Assembly (NCBI GenBank): GCA_005882765.1
Contig: VBDV01000113.1
Span: forward strand, 1-59,735
Direction of reading: 5' to 3'
Length of the DNA: 59,735 bases
From: Chloroflexota bacterium
Lineage (GTDB): Bacteria; Chloroflexota; Limnocylindria; P2-11E
Below the pieces are notes generated by a model. That model was not told the origin of the DNA. It saw nothing but the letters and a program-made list of their open reading frames with translations, and searched no databases. A program made the position numbers and the translations under genes. Shown here piece after piece: positions 9,668-19,454 of this stretch (its first letter is position 1; each line of letters starts with the position of its first letter).

Positions 9668-10033
9668 GTGCCCGACTACAGCCTTTCGTACGTTTACGTC
9701 TTCGCATTCTTCGTGGTCGGAGCAATCTTCGTAACCGTCCTGCTAACGCTCGCTCGCCTTGTCGCTCCGCGGAAGGCCACAAAGGAAAAGCTCCGCACGT
9801 ACGAGTCGGGCGAAGAGCCCGTCGGTCAGGCCTGGGGACGATATCCGACGCACTTCTATGTGTTCGCGCTCCTCTTCGTCGTGTTCGACGTCGAAGTGAT
9901 CTTCCTTTTCCCGTGGGCCGTGCTCTTCCGCGCGCTCGGCGTCGCAGGCCTCATCGAAGTGATCGTGTTCATTGGGATCCTCGTCGTCGGACTTTATTAC
10001 GCCTGGAAGAAGGACGCCCTCAATTGGTATTGA
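9668..10033 (+). CDS. nuoA: NADH-quinone oxidoreductase subunit A
   Basis: KLRTYESGEEPVGQAWGRYPTHFYVFALLFVVFDVEVIFLFPWAV. Confidence 0.95.
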   Translation: MPDYSLSYVYVFAFFVVGAIFVTVLLTLARLVAPRKATKEKLRTYESGEEPVGQAWGRYPTHFYVFALLFVVFDVEVIFLFPWAVLFRALGVAGLIEVIVFIGILVVGLYYAWKKDALNWY

Positions 10034-10512
10034 GCGCCCCACGATCGACGATCGATCTCGACGGACTTCGGTCGTACGTGTCATCCCGGCTCGCTGACAG
10101 GGCTCGCGTATCGACGCTGCACGACATGCTGGTGCTCGACGTGGAGCGCGACCGGCTCGTGGAAGTCGCGACGTTCGTTCGCGATGACCCGCGCACTCGA
10201 TGCGATCTGTATTCCGTGAACGCCGGCGTCGACACGGGTGCCGAGCTCCGCTCGGTAACCTTCGTTCGCGGTACGGGCACGAAGGTCTCGGTCATGCTGC
10301 GGACCTCATGCACCGAGCTCGACCCGCACATTCCGACGCTCACCTCGGTGTGGGAGGGCGCGAACTGGTGCGAGCGGGAGACCTACGACATGTTCGGCAT
10401 CGAGTTCGACGGGCACCCGGACCTACGTCGCATCTTCCTCGAGGAGAGCTTTCCCGGGCACCCTCTGCGAAAGACCTTCCTCCCACCGCGTAGCGACGCG
10501 CGGGGCGGCTAA
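10030..10512 (+). CDS. nuoC: NADH-quinone oxidoreductase subunit C
   Basis: SVWEGANWCERETYDMFGIEFDGHPDLRRIFLEESFPGHPLRK; TTG start overlapping the nuoA stop. Confidence 0.93.
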   Translation: MSAPRSTIDLDGLRSYVSSRLADRARVSTLHDMLVLDVERDRLVEVATFVRDDPRTRCDLYSVNAGVDTGAELRSVTFVRGTGTKVSVMLRTSCTELDPHIPTLTSVWEGANWCERETYDMFGIEFDGHPDLRRIFLEESFPGHPLRKTFLPPRSDARGG

Positions 10513-10514
10513 AG

Positions 10515-11666
10515 ATGCCCGTCGGTCCTTTCGGCATCGACCCAGTCATCTGGGCGCCGCTGCGCCTCGTCGTAGCCGTTGGTCTCGCGCTCTTCCTTGT
10601 GCTGAACGGGGCGCTCCTGCAGATCTATCTGGAGCGAAAGATCCAGGCGATCATCCAGGACCGCCTCGGCCCGTATCACGTAGGCCCATTCGGGCTCCTT
10701 CAAACGTTCGCAGACGCTTTGAAGCTCATCTCGAAGGAGGACGTGCGCGCGCAGGCCACCGACGGCTGGTTCTTCGTGGCGGCGCCGGCACTCGTCTTCT
10801 GCCCGATGCTCGCCTCGTGGGTGGTGCTCCCGTTCGCGCAGGACATCGTCGGCGCAAATCTCAACATCGGCCTCCTGTACCTCACGACCCTCGGGTCGAT
10901 GACGGTTCTCGGCATCGTCATCGCGGGGTGGGCCTCGAACAACAAGTACGCGCTCGTCGGTGGTCTGCGCTCAGCCGGTCAGCTCATCTCGTATGAAATT
11001 CCGCAGATCCTCGCCCTCGTGTCGGTGGCGCTGGTCGTCGGGTCCCTTTCCATGATCGACATCACGCGCTCGCAGGCCGGTCCGTTCGTCAACGTGCTCA
11101 TCCTGCCGTTCTCATTCGTGATCTACTTCATCGCCGCGCTCGCCGAGACGAACCGCACCCCGTTCGATCTCCCCGAGGCCGAGTCCGAGCTCGTGGCCGG
11201 ATGGCTTACCGAGTACTCAGGCATGCGCTGGGGAACGATGCTGGCCCTTTCCGAGTACGGCAACGTCACCGTGGTCTGCGCGATCGTGACCACCCTCTGG
11301 TTCGGCGGCTGGCAGGGACCGGGCGTCGACGCGATCCCACTCCTCGGGGTTCTCTGGTTCACGCTCAAGGTCTACGCGTTCATCCTCGTCATGATGTGGA
11401 TCCGGGCGACGCTGCCTCGGCTTCGGATCGACCAGCTCATGAGCTTCTGTTGGAAGGGACTCATTCCAATGGCCCTCGTGAACATCGTGGTCGTGGCAGT
11501 CCTCGCCCTCGCGTTCCCGACGACGAAGATCCCGATCGCCATCGCGAGCTGGGTGCTCCTCGTCATCTTCGTGACCGGGATCCCTGTCGTGCAACGGCGG
11601 CGTCTCCGAACGCTTCGCGCACGCGCCCGCGCCGCGGCGGCGCCGGCGGTCCGCGCGGCCAGCTGA
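10515..11666 (+). CDS. nuoH: NADH-quinone oxidoreductase subunit H
   Basis: YLERKIQAIIQDRLGPYHVGPFGLLQTFADALKLISKED; AETNRTPFDLPEAESELVAG. Confidence 0.97.
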   Translation: MPVGPFGIDPVIWAPLRLVVAVGLALFLVLNGALLQIYLERKIQAIIQDRLGPYHVGPFGLLQTFADALKLISKEDVRAQATDGWFFVAAPALVFCPMLASWVVLPFAQDIVGANLNIGLLYLTTLGSMTVLGIVIAGWASNNKYALVGGLRSAGQLISYEIPQILALVSVALVVGSLSMIDITRSQAGPFVNVLILPFSFVIYFIAALAETNRTPFDLPEAESELVAGWLTEYSGMRWGTMLALSEYGNVTVVCAIVTTLWFGGWQGPGVDAIPLLGVLWFTLKVYAFILVMMWIRATLPRLRIDQLMSFCWKGLIPMALVNIVVVAVLALAFPTTKIPIAIASWVLLVIFVTGIPVVQRRRLRTLRARARAAAAPAVRAAS

Positions 11667-11673
11667 CGGTCTG

Positions 11674-12201
11674 GTGACGTTTGACTTCGTCGAGCCCGTT
11701 GTCTTCGCCCTTCTCTCGATCGGGGTGATCGCCGGCGGCGTGGCCGTTGTGATGCTCAATCGGATAACGGCCGCGGCGCTGCTCATGGCCTTCACCTTCC
11801 TCTGCATGGCCGGGATGTTCGTCCTGCTGGGGGCCGAGACGATCGCCGCCTTCCAGGTCCTGATCTACGTCGGTGCGATCACCGTCCTGATCCTGTACGG
11901 CGTGATGTTCACCAAGTTCAGCGACGGCCCTCGCGCCCTGTTCTTCCAGCGGCAGACACCGCTCGCGGCGGTCTTCGTCGCCGCGGTCGCGATTCCTGTG
12001 GCGATCATCGCGCTCTCCTTCACAAGCGCGCCACCGCGGCCCGGCGGCGGTGATCTCATCGCGCTCGCGACGAGTGTGTTCACCGACTTCGCTTTTCCGT
12101 TCGAGATCGCGTCGGTGCTCCTGCTCGCGGCGATGGTCGGGGCGATCGTGCTGACCAAGCGGGACGACCCCGACGAAGCCGCCCTGCGGCGACGCCGGTG
12201 A
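11674..12201 (+). CDS. nuoJ: NADH-quinone oxidoreductase subunit J
   Basis: AFQVLIYVGAITVLILYGVMF; position after nuoH. Confidence 0.93.
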   Translation: MTFDFVEPVVFALLSIGVIAGGVAVVMLNRITAAALLMAFTFLCMAGMFVLLGAETIAAFQVLIYVGAITVLILYGVMFTKFSDGPRALFFQRQTPLAAVFVAAVAIPVAIIALSFTSAPPRPGGGDLIALATSVFTDFAFPFEIASVLLLAAMVGAIVLTKRDDPDEAALRRRR

Positions 12202-12509
12202 CCGTTCCTCTCGGCGCGTACGTCGTCGTGTCGGCGGCGCTCTTCTTCATCGGGTGCGCGGGGGTGCTGGTCCGCCGCAACGCGGTCGTGATCCTCATGT
12301 GTGTCGAGCTCATGCTCAACGCCGCGAACCTCGCTCTCGTCGCCTTCTCGCGGAAGTACGGCTCGATCGACGAGCGTGGGAGCGTCTTCGTGATCTTCGT
12401 CTTCGTCATCGCTGCGGCCGAGGTCGCCGTTGGCCTCGGGATCATCCTGTCGGCTTATCGCAACCGGCCGGTAGTGAACGTGGACGAGATCCACCAGATG
12501 AGGGGCTGA
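12198..12509 (+). CDS. nuoK: NADH-quinone oxidoreductase subunit K
   Basis: RRNAVVILMCVELMLNAANLALVAFSR; AAAEVAVGLGIIL. Confidence 0.95.
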   Translation: MTVPLGAYVVVSAALFFIGCAGVLVRRNAVVILMCVELMLNAANLALVAFSRKYGSIDERGSVFVIFVFVIAAAEVAVGLGIILSAYRNRPVVNVDEIHQMRG

Positions 12510-12597
12510 GCGAGTGAGGAGCGGCTTTGCAGCGACGAACGAGGCCGGCAGCCCTGAGCGCGTCTCTCGGCGAAGCCGAAGATTGAGCAAGGGCTGA
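12510..12597 (+). repeat. Intergenic repeat copy A (nuoK-nuoL spacer)
   Basis: tgagcgagtgaggagcggct … gcgcgtctctcggcgaagccgaagattgagcaag resembles the nuoM-nuoN spacer. Confidence 0.6.
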
Positions 12598-12599
12598 GC

Positions 12600-14507
12600 G
12601 TGATCTCGCTCGTCTGGCTCATCCCGGCGCTCCCGCTCACCGCATTCCTCGTCACCGGTCTGTTCGGACGACGGTGGCTGGGCCATCTCACAGGCGTCAT
12701 CGCGTCCGCGGCCGTTGGCGTCTCCGCCCTCCTCGCGATCGGGGTCTTCCTCGAGGTCCTCGGCGGAAAGACCCCGACCGTCGTCTCGCTCTACCGCTGG
12801 ATCGCGGTCGGCGATTTCTCGATCAACGTGTCGGCGTTGGTCGACCCACTGTCGTCGACGATGCTCCTGGTGGTTACGGTCGTCTCGTTCTTGATCTTCG
12901 TGTACGCAAACGGCTACATGGCGGACGACGCCGGGTTCTACCGCTTCTTCACTTGGCTCTCGCTCTTCGTCTTCGCCATGTTGATCCTCGTGATGGCGGA
13001 CAACTACCTGCTCATGTTCGTAGGGTGGGAGGGCGTCGGCCTGTGCAGCTACCTGCTCATCGGCTTCTGGTTCGAGCGCCCCGAGCCCTATTACGCGGCG
13101 AAGAAGGCTTTCGTCATGAACCGCATCGGGGACTGGGGCTACACGATCGGAATCATCACCATCTTTCTGGTCTTCGGGTCGATGAATTTTCTGGACGTGT
13201 TTACGCGGCTCGCGACGAGCTCGATGGCGCAAGGCCCGCTCACTCTCATCTGCCTCGCACTCTTCTTCGGCGCGACCGGCAAGTCGGCGCAGCTGCCGCT
13301 CTACTCGTGGCTGCCGGATGCGATGGAGGGCCCGACGCCGGTATCGGCGCTCATCCACGCCGCGACGATGGTCACCTCTGGTGTGTACCTCGTAGCCCGA
13401 TCCATGCCGCTCTTCGAGGCGGCGGGCCCCTCGCTACAGGTCGTCGGCATTGTCGGGGCGATCACAGCGGTCTTCGCGGCGACCATCGCGCTCGTTCAAT
13501 TCGACATCAAACGGGTGATGGCCTACTCGACCGTGAGCCAGCTCGGGTACATGTTCCTCGCTCTTGGTGTGGGCGCGCCGGCCGCGGCGATCTTCCACCT
13601 CGCGACGCACGCGTTCTTCAAGGCACTTCTCTTCCTCGGATCCGGGTCGGTGATCCACGGCCTGGGCGGCGAGCAGGACATGCGCAAGATGGGTGGTCTG
13701 CGCCGCAAGATGCCGGTGACGTTCTGGACGATGCTGATCGCCGGCGGCGCGCTCGCGGCGCTCCCGCCGCTTGCCGGGTTCTGGTCGAAGGACGAGATAC
13801 TCGGCGCCGCGTTCACCAACGGCCAGCTCGTGCTCTACGCGATCGGGATCGTCACCGCCATCCTCACCGCGTTCTACGTCACGCGCGCCCTGTGGATGAC
13901 CTTCTACGGAGAGCCGCGGGATCACCATCTCTACGACCACGCGCACGAGTCCCCGCGCGTGATGACACTCCCGCTCATGGCCCTCGCCGCCGGCTCGGCG
14001 GTCCTCGGCATCGTCATCGGCTTTCCGCCCGAAGGGGGTTTCATCCATCGGTTCCTGGCCCCGGTCGTCGAGGCCGCCGGCGTGGCCGAGCGGACACCTG
14101 AGCTCGCAACGATCGTCGTCTTGGCCTTTGTTTCAATGGTTGCGGGCCTGATCGGGATCGCGGTCGGTGTCTCGATGTACGTTCGTCATCGGCCGGACCC
14201 GGCGGCCCTGACGAGAGCGGCCGGCCCGGTCTATCGGGTCCTCGTGAACAAGTACTACGTCGATGAGCTGTATGACCACCGCTTCGTCGAGGCAGCTCGC
14301 GCGTTCGCGGGAGCGGCGTGGGCCTTCGACATTCACATCATCGACGGCCTCGCGAATCGGCTCGGCTGGGCGCTCGCGATGGGCGGCCAGGGCTTGCGTC
14401 GGGCGCAGACCGGCATCGTCGGCAACTACGCCCTCACGATCGTCGCCGGGCTGCTCCTCATCCTCGTCGCGTATGGCGGTTACGCCGCTGGGATCCTGGG
14501 CCGATGA
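12600..14507 (+). CDS. nuoL: NADH-quinone oxidoreductase subunit L
   Basis: WEGVGLCSYLLIGFW, PLYSWLPDAMEGPTPVSALIHAATMVTSGVYLVAR. Confidence 0.97.
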   Translation: MISLVWLIPALPLTAFLVTGLFGRRWLGHLTGVIASAAVGVSALLAIGVFLEVLGGKTPTVVSLYRWIAVGDFSINVSALVDPLSSTMLLVVTVVSFLIFVYANGYMADDAGFYRFFTWLSLFVFAMLILVMADNYLLMFVGWEGVGLCSYLLIGFWFERPEPYYAAKKAFVMNRIGDWGYTIGIITIFLVFGSMNFLDVFTRLATSSMAQGPLTLICLALFFGATGKSAQLPLYSWLPDAMEGPTPVSALIHAATMVTSGVYLVARSMPLFEAAGPSLQVVGIVGAITAVFAATIALVQFDIKRVMAYSTVSQLGYMFLALGVGAPAAAIFHLATHAFFKALLFLGSGSVIHGLGGEQDMRKMGGLRRKMPVTFWTMLIAGGALAALPPLAGFWSKDEILGAAFTNGQLVLYAIGIVTAILTAFYVTRALWMTFYGEPRDHHLYDHAHESPRVMTLPLMALAAGSAVLGIVIGFPPEGGFIHRFLAPVVEAAGVAERTPELATIVVLAFVSMVAGLIGIAVGVSMYVRHRPDPAALTRAAGPVYRVLVNKYYVDELYDHRFVEAARAFAGAAWAFDIHIIDGLANRLGWALAMGGQGLRRAQTGIVGNYALTIVAGLLLILVAYGGYAAGILGR

Positions 14508-16030
14508 CGAACGTGCTCTCGCTCCTCGTGGTCATTCCGCTCGCCGGGCTGATCCCGCTGTTCTTGTTCCGCCGCGACGAGCGCGCCGCGAAGCAGGTCG
14601 CGATCACGACGACGTTCGTCGAGCTCGTCGTGTCGCTGTGGATGGTCAAGCAGTTCGTCATCGGGGAACCCGGTTTCCAGCTCGTGGAGAAGCTTGAGTG
14701 GCTGCCGAGCCTCGGCATCAGCTACCTCGTCGGCGTCGACGGGATCTCGGTGCTTCTCGTGCCCATGACGACGCTGCTGACGTTCATCGCCGTCCTGTAT
14801 TCGAGCGGCGGGGCCATCAAGACACGGATCGTCGAATACATGACCGCGTTCCTTCTGCTCGAGATCGGCATGGTCGGCGTGTTCATCGCGCTCGATCTCT
14901 TCCTCTTCTACATCTTCTTCGAGCTGATGCTCGTGCCGATGTACCTGATCATCGGCATCTGGGGCGGACCACGCCGGATCTACGCCACGCTCAAATTCGT
15001 GATCTTCACCCTCGCGGGCTCGCTCCTCATGCTCGTGGGCATCGTCGCCGTGTATCTCCAGTCGGCGGATGCGTCGGGCTCGCGGACCCTCTCGCTCCCA
15101 GACCTGATCGAGCTGCGCGGCCGGTTTCCGGCGGACTTCCAGTTCTGGGTCTTCCTCGCCTTCGCCCTCGCCTTCGCGATCAAGATGCCGATGGTCCCGT
15201 TCCACACCTGGCTCCCTGACGCCCATGTCGAGGCCCCGACGGCCGGCTCGATCGTCCTCGCGGGCGTTCTTCTGAAGGCTGGCGGCTACGGCTTCCTCCG
15301 CTTCGGGCTGCCCCTATTCCCTATCGGGGTCCAGGCCTGGCTGCCGGTCCTCATCGTCCTCTCGGTCATCGCGATCCTGTACGGGGCGATCGTCTCTGCC
15401 GTCCAGAAGGACCTGAAGAAGCTCGTTGCCTACTCGTCGGTGGCGCACATGGGTTTCGTCACGCTCGGCATCTTCGTTCTCAACCTGCAAGGGGGCGTTG
15501 GCGCGGTGCTTCAGATGCTGAACCACGGCTTCGTCACCGGCGCGCTGTTCCTATTCGTCGGTATCCAGTACGAGAAGACGCACCGCCGGATGATCGCGGA
15601 CCTCGGTGGCCTTGCGAATATGTGGCCGCTCTTCACGACCTTCTTCGGCGTGTTCGTCCTGGCTTCGTTGGGACTGCCTGGACTGAACGGTTTCATCGGC
15701 GAGTTCCTCGTGTTGCTCGGCACGTTCAAGTTCGGCGGTGTGCCGCTCGGCGGGCTCTTCTGGGGACCGCTCGCCGCGATCGGCGTGATCCTCGCCGCGG
15801 TCTATCTGCTCTGGATGTTCCAGCGCGTGATGTACGGGCCGGTGCGCGAGGCATACCGCGCGCTGCCCGACCTCTCCCGCCTTGAGATCGCCTGCGCACT
15901 GCCGCTCCTGCTGCTCACGGTGATTCTGGGAGTCGTGCCGCAGCCCTTCATCGCGTACATCGAGCCGTCGGTCGACCGCCTCATCCGTCTCGCGACGGAC
16001 CCGTCCTTCGTGGTGGTCGCCTTCAAATGA
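14504..16030 (+). CDS. nuoM: NADH-quinone oxidoreductase subunit M
   Basis: PFHTWLPDAHVEAPTAGSIVLAGVLLKAGGYGFLR; ATG at 14504 overlaps the nuoL stop. Confidence 0.97.
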   Translation: MTNVLSLLVVIPLAGLIPLFLFRRDERAAKQVAITTTFVELVVSLWMVKQFVIGEPGFQLVEKLEWLPSLGISYLVGVDGISVLLVPMTTLLTFIAVLYSSGGAIKTRIVEYMTAFLLLEIGMVGVFIALDLFLFYIFFELMLVPMYLIIGIWGGPRRIYATLKFVIFTLAGSLLMLVGIVAVYLQSADASGSRTLSLPDLIELRGRFPADFQFWVFLAFALAFAIKMPMVPFHTWLPDAHVEAPTAGSIVLAGVLLKAGGYGFLRFGLPLFPIGVQAWLPVLIVLSVIAILYGAIVSAVQKDLKKLVAYSSVAHMGFVTLGIFVLNLQGGVGAVLQMLNHGFVTGALFLFVGIQYEKTHRRMIADLGGLANMWPLFTTFFGVFVLASLGLPGLNGFIGEFLVLLGTFKFGGVPLGGLFWGPLAAIGVILAAVYLLWMFQRVMYGPVREAYRALPDLSRLEIACALPLLLLTVILGVVPQPFIAYIEPSVDRLIRLATDPSFVVVAFK

Positions 16031-16119
16031 AAATGAGCGACGAGCGGCTCCGCCGTGAGGAGCGAAACCTCGCGTCTGCGGCGCGTCTCCCGGCCGCAGT
16101 CCGGAGATTGATCAAGTGA
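16027..16119 (+). CDS. Putative 30-aa micro-ORF (MKMSDERLRREERNLASAARLPAAVRRLIK) within repeat copy B
   Basis: ATGA overlap with the nuoM stop and GTGA overlap with the nuoN start. Confidence 0.4.
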   Translation: MKMSDERLRREERNLASAARLPAAVRRLIK

Positions 16120-17564
16120 CAGGAGCGGATATCGCCGCCGTCTATCCCGAGATCATCGTGACCGCGGTCGCCCTGATCGTCCTCGTCGCCGACGCCGTCG
16201 TCGATCGACGTCGCGCGGCGCTGGCCTTGCCGCTGCTCACGATCGCCGGGCTCGTGGTCGCCCTCGCTTCGGTCTTCAACGTTGTCCCGGCCGCGCAGTA
16301 CTTCCGCGGCTTCGTGACGATCGACGCCTTCACCTCGTTCTTCCGCGCGGTGTTCATCCTGCTTGCGATCTTCGCCGCGGCGATCTCGCCTGCCTATCTC
16401 GCGCGTCGGCGGGTGCCGGCAGGTGAGTACTACGCGATCATCTGCTTCTCGACGGTCGGCGCGATGACCATCGCGCTCTCCTCCGATCTCATCACGCTCT
16501 TCATCGGCCTCGAGACGATGACGATTCCGATCTACGTGCTCGCCGGGATCCAGCGGACGGACCGGTTCGCGAACGAGGCCGCGATCAAGTACTTCCTCCT
16601 CGGCGCCTTCAGCTCGGCCCTCTTGCTCTATGGGTTCGTCTGGCTGTACGGGATCACGAAGGCGACGGACTTCGTCACGATCGCGAGCGTCCTCACGGCG
16701 CAGGGGATCGCAAACGGTCCCACGATCGTGGCGCTCGCCCTCGTCACGGTGGGTCTGGGCTTCAAGGCCGCGATCGTTCCGTTCCACCAGTGGACACCCG
16801 ATGCCTACGACGGTGCACCGACGCCGGCCACCGCTTTCATGTCCGTCGGGCCGAAGGCCGCCGCCTTCGCCGCGATCCTTCGCGTGCTCTTAGGCGCGCT
16901 CGGTCCGCTGGGCGTGGATTGGAGCGCGGTCCTTGCGGTCCTCGCGGCGCTCACCATGACCGGCGGGAACATCGTCGCTCTCGCCCAAACCAATACCAAG
17001 CGGATGCTGGCGTACTCGAGCATCGCGCACACCGGCTACATCCTTGCCGCGGTCGCCGCCGCGAAGGCGGGCCCGAGCGCCGGCGCGGCGGTGCTCTTCT
17101 ACGTGTTCGCGTACGGACTCATGAACCTCGGCGCCTTCGCGTGCCTTCTGTACTTCGATCTCGAGGGGACGCGCGGCGCGTCGCTTGACGAGCTGAACGG
17201 CTTCGGGCGCAGGCAGCCGCTCGGCGCCCTCGCGTTCGCGATCTTTCTCGTGTCGCTCACCGGTATACCGCCGACGATCGGCTTCGTGGCCAAGTTCGTG
17301 GTGATCCAGCCGGTCCTCGACGCCGGGCTCGCCTGGCTCGCGGTTGTGATCGCGCTGAACGCGGTGCTCGCCGCGTTCTATTACCTGCGCGTCGTCGTGC
17401 GCATGTACATGTACGACCCCGCGGAAAAGGTCCCAAGACTCGTGAGCGGACGCACCCTTTCGCTCAGCCTGGGGATCGCCTCATTCGCCGTTATCGTCCT
17501 CGGCATCCTGCCCAACTCCATCTATCAATGGGCCTTGGATGCCGCGCAGCCTCTCGTTCACTAG
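16116..17564 (+). CDS. nuoN: NADH-quinone oxidoreductase subunit N
   Basis: PFHQWTPDAYDGAPTPATAFMSVGPKAAAFAAILR. Confidence 0.96.
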   Translation: MTGADIAAVYPEIIVTAVALIVLVADAVVDRRRAALALPLLTIAGLVVALASVFNVVPAAQYFRGFVTIDAFTSFFRAVFILLAIFAAAISPAYLARRRVPAGEYYAIICFSTVGAMTIALSSDLITLFIGLETMTIPIYVLAGIQRTDRFANEAAIKYFLLGAFSSALLLYGFVWLYGITKATDFVTIASVLTAQGIANGPTIVALALVTVGLGFKAAIVPFHQWTPDAYDGAPTPATAFMSVGPKAAAFAAILRVLLGALGPLGVDWSAVLAVLAALTMTGGNIVALAQTNTKRMLAYSSIAHTGYILAAVAAAKAGPSAGAAVLFYVFAYGLMNLGAFACLLYFDLEGTRGASLDELNGFGRRQPLGALAFAIFLVSLTGIPPTIGFVAKFVVIQPVLDAGLAWLAVVIALNAVLAAFYYLRVVVRMYMYDPAEKVPRLVSGRTLSLSLGIASFAVIVLGILPNSIYQWALDAAQPLVH

Positions 17565-17962
17565 CGTCGAGGCGGGACCTCCCACCGCCCGGCCGGCACG
17601 AGTCTTTCGCCAACCCAGCCACCCACCGCTCCGATCAGGACCGAGACCGCGAGCGGCGCCACCACCTCAGGAAAGTGAAGCGAGATGAGCCCGTTGAATT
17701 CATCGACCGGCGCGGTTTGCGGGCGGAAGGCCTGATGCAGCTGCGTCGCGATGAGGCTGCCGAGGAAGAGCGAGAAGAGGAACGCGACGGGGGCCGCGAG
17801 CGCTCCGCCGTTTCCAGCGATGAGGCCGGCGCAGAAGAGGATCGCGCCCGCAACACCCAGGAGGATCACCGGCGGCACCGGCAGCGGCTCGGTCAATGCC
17901 CACCAGAACGCGAGTCCGATCGCGCTCGCGGCGACCGACGCGAACACGCGCGGCCAGCTCAC
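17561..17962 (-). CDS. Small integral membrane protein
   Basis: GTG start at 17962 overlapping the upstream gene stop; several TM helices. Confidence 0.6.
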   Translation of the reverse strand: MSWPRVFASVAASAIGLAFWWALTEPLPVPPVILLGVAGAILFCAGLIAGNGGALAAPVAFLFSLFLGSLIATQLHQAFRPQTAPVDEFNGLISLHFPEVVAPLAVSVLIGAVGGWVGERLVPAGRWEVPPRR

Positions 17963-18318
17963 GGTCTCGCCGTGACCGCGCGTGCACGGGCCGCGCCTCC
18001 GAGCCATCCGGCGAAGGCACCGAGGAGGATGAACGGGAACACCGCGATGGGGATGCGGAGAAAGAACGATGCGAACGCTCCCGGGTCTGCTCCTGGCTGC
18101 GTGAGCCCCGCGACGACCGCGTACAGAAACGCACCAACCAGAACCGAGAGGGCTCCGGCGGCAGCGCCGCGACGTCCGGCGAAGAAACCTGCGCCAAGGG
18201 CGGCGAATCCGATGTAGAGGAGCGCGAGCGCACCGCCGGCGCCGATCCATTGATCGAGGCGCAGGTACGGAAAGACCTGAGCGATCCCGGCGCCGAGCAC
18301 GGCGACCGCGAAACGCAT
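17959..18318 (-). CDS. Small integral membrane protein
   Basis: 119-aa ORF with 3-4 hydrophobic helices. Confidence 0.65.
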   Translation of the reverse strand: MRFAVAVLGAGIAQVFPYLRLDQWIGAGGALALLYIGFAALGAGFFAGRRGAAAGALSVLVGAFLYAVVAGLTQPGADPGAFASFFLRIPIAVFPFILLGAFAGWLGGAARARAVTARP

Positions 18319-18321
18319 GGT

Positions 18322-19428
18322 TTAGGCCACGGACGCGAACGCGTGGTTCGCCTTGTTCAACGGCCGCGCCGATCCGTCGGCGTCGATGACCGCGATGTCC
18401 TCGATGCGGACGCCGAAGCGGCCCGGAAGGTACACGCCCGGCTCGATCGAGAAGGCCATGCCCGGCTCGAGGCGCTCCCGATTTCCGTGGACGAGGTACG
18501 GGTGCTCGTGACCATCGAGACCGATCCCGTGCCCGGTCCGATGGATGAAGAACTCGCCGTAACCGGCGTCGTCGATCACGCGCCGCGCCGCCGCATCGAC
18601 CGACTCGGCGGATGCGTCCTTTCGCGCGGCTGCGTAGCCGGCCTCTTGCGCGCGCCGGACCACGTCGTGGACCCTCAGCTCCTCGCGGCCCGCTGTCTTG
18701 CCGACATAAACGGTGCGCGTGATATCGGAGCGATAGCCGCGCATCGCCCCGCCGAAATCGAGGACGACCGTGTCACCCTCGGCGATTCGGCGATCGCCGG
18801 CCTCGTGGTGCGGTGAGGCACCGTTGGGGCCCGACCCCACGATCGTGAACCCGACCTCGTCGTGTCCCTCCGCGCGGAGCATCTCGGCCAGATCCGCACC
18901 GATCTCGCGCTCCCTGCGACCCGCGAACGGACGCTCGACGATGCGCGCGTAAGCGCGATCCGCGGATTCGGACACGGCGCGCAGCGCCTCGACCTCGGCG
19001 GCGTCCTTGCGCATGCGCAGCCCCCGGGTGATCACTGAGGCGGCGTGGAATTCGCGACGCGGCAGCGCCTCCTCAAACCGCAGGAAGAACGCCGCCCACA
19101 TCTGATCCGCAACCGCGATGCCCCCGGAGGCCGGGACGAGTGAAGCGACGATCGCATACGGATCGTCGGTTTCTCCCCAGGTCATCCGCTCGACATCCGG
19201 CGCCGCAACCGCCGCCCGCGGCGCTTCAAACGCCGGGCAGACGAGAGTCGCCTTGCCGTCGCGATCAAGTACGAGGCACGTGAGCCGCTCGCTGGTGAAG
19301 AGCTGATAGCCCGCGAGGTATTGAAGGTCCGCGCCGGGCGACAGGAGGAGGGCGCCGAAGTCCTGCTCGCGCACCTTTGCCGCCGCGCGCGCCCGCCGGT
19401 CAGCGAAGCTCGCTCGTTCGCTCGGCAT
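18322..19428 (-). CDS. M24 family (Xaa-Pro) aminopeptidase
   Basis: VLDFGGAMRGYRSDITRTVYVG, FIHRTGHGIGLDGHEHPYLVHGN, FSIEPGVYLPGRFGVRIED. Confidence 0.95.
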   Translation of the reverse strand: MPSERASFADRRARAAAKVREQDFGALLLSPGADLQYLAGYQLFTSERLTCLVLDRDGKATLVCPAFEAPRAAVAAPDVERMTWGETDDPYAIVASLVPASGGIAVADQMWAAFFLRFEEALPRREFHAASVITRGLRMRKDAAEVEALRAVSESADRAYARIVERPFAGRREREIGADLAEMLRAEGHDEVGFTIVGSGPNGASPHHEAGDRRIAEGDTVVLDFGGAMRGYRSDITRTVYVGKTAGREELRVHDVVRRAQEAGYAAARKDASAESVDAAARRVIDDAGYGEFFIHRTGHGIGLDGHEHPYLVHGNRERLEPGMAFSIEPGVYLPGRFGVRIEDIAVIDADGSARPLNKANHAFASVA

Positions 19429-19454
19429 CCGTTCTGCATCGGAGGATAGCCCGC

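Noticed and set aside
11865-13358. 497-aa minus-strand ORF across nuoJ-nuoL
   Set aside because: Antisense to three clear nuo genes; charged low-complexity translation (EDEDHEDAP…) is a shadow ORF.
14318-14503. N-terminal extension of the nuoM ORF
   Set aside because: Off-frame reading of the nuoL 3' end; ATG at 14504 with an ATGA overlap is the natural start.
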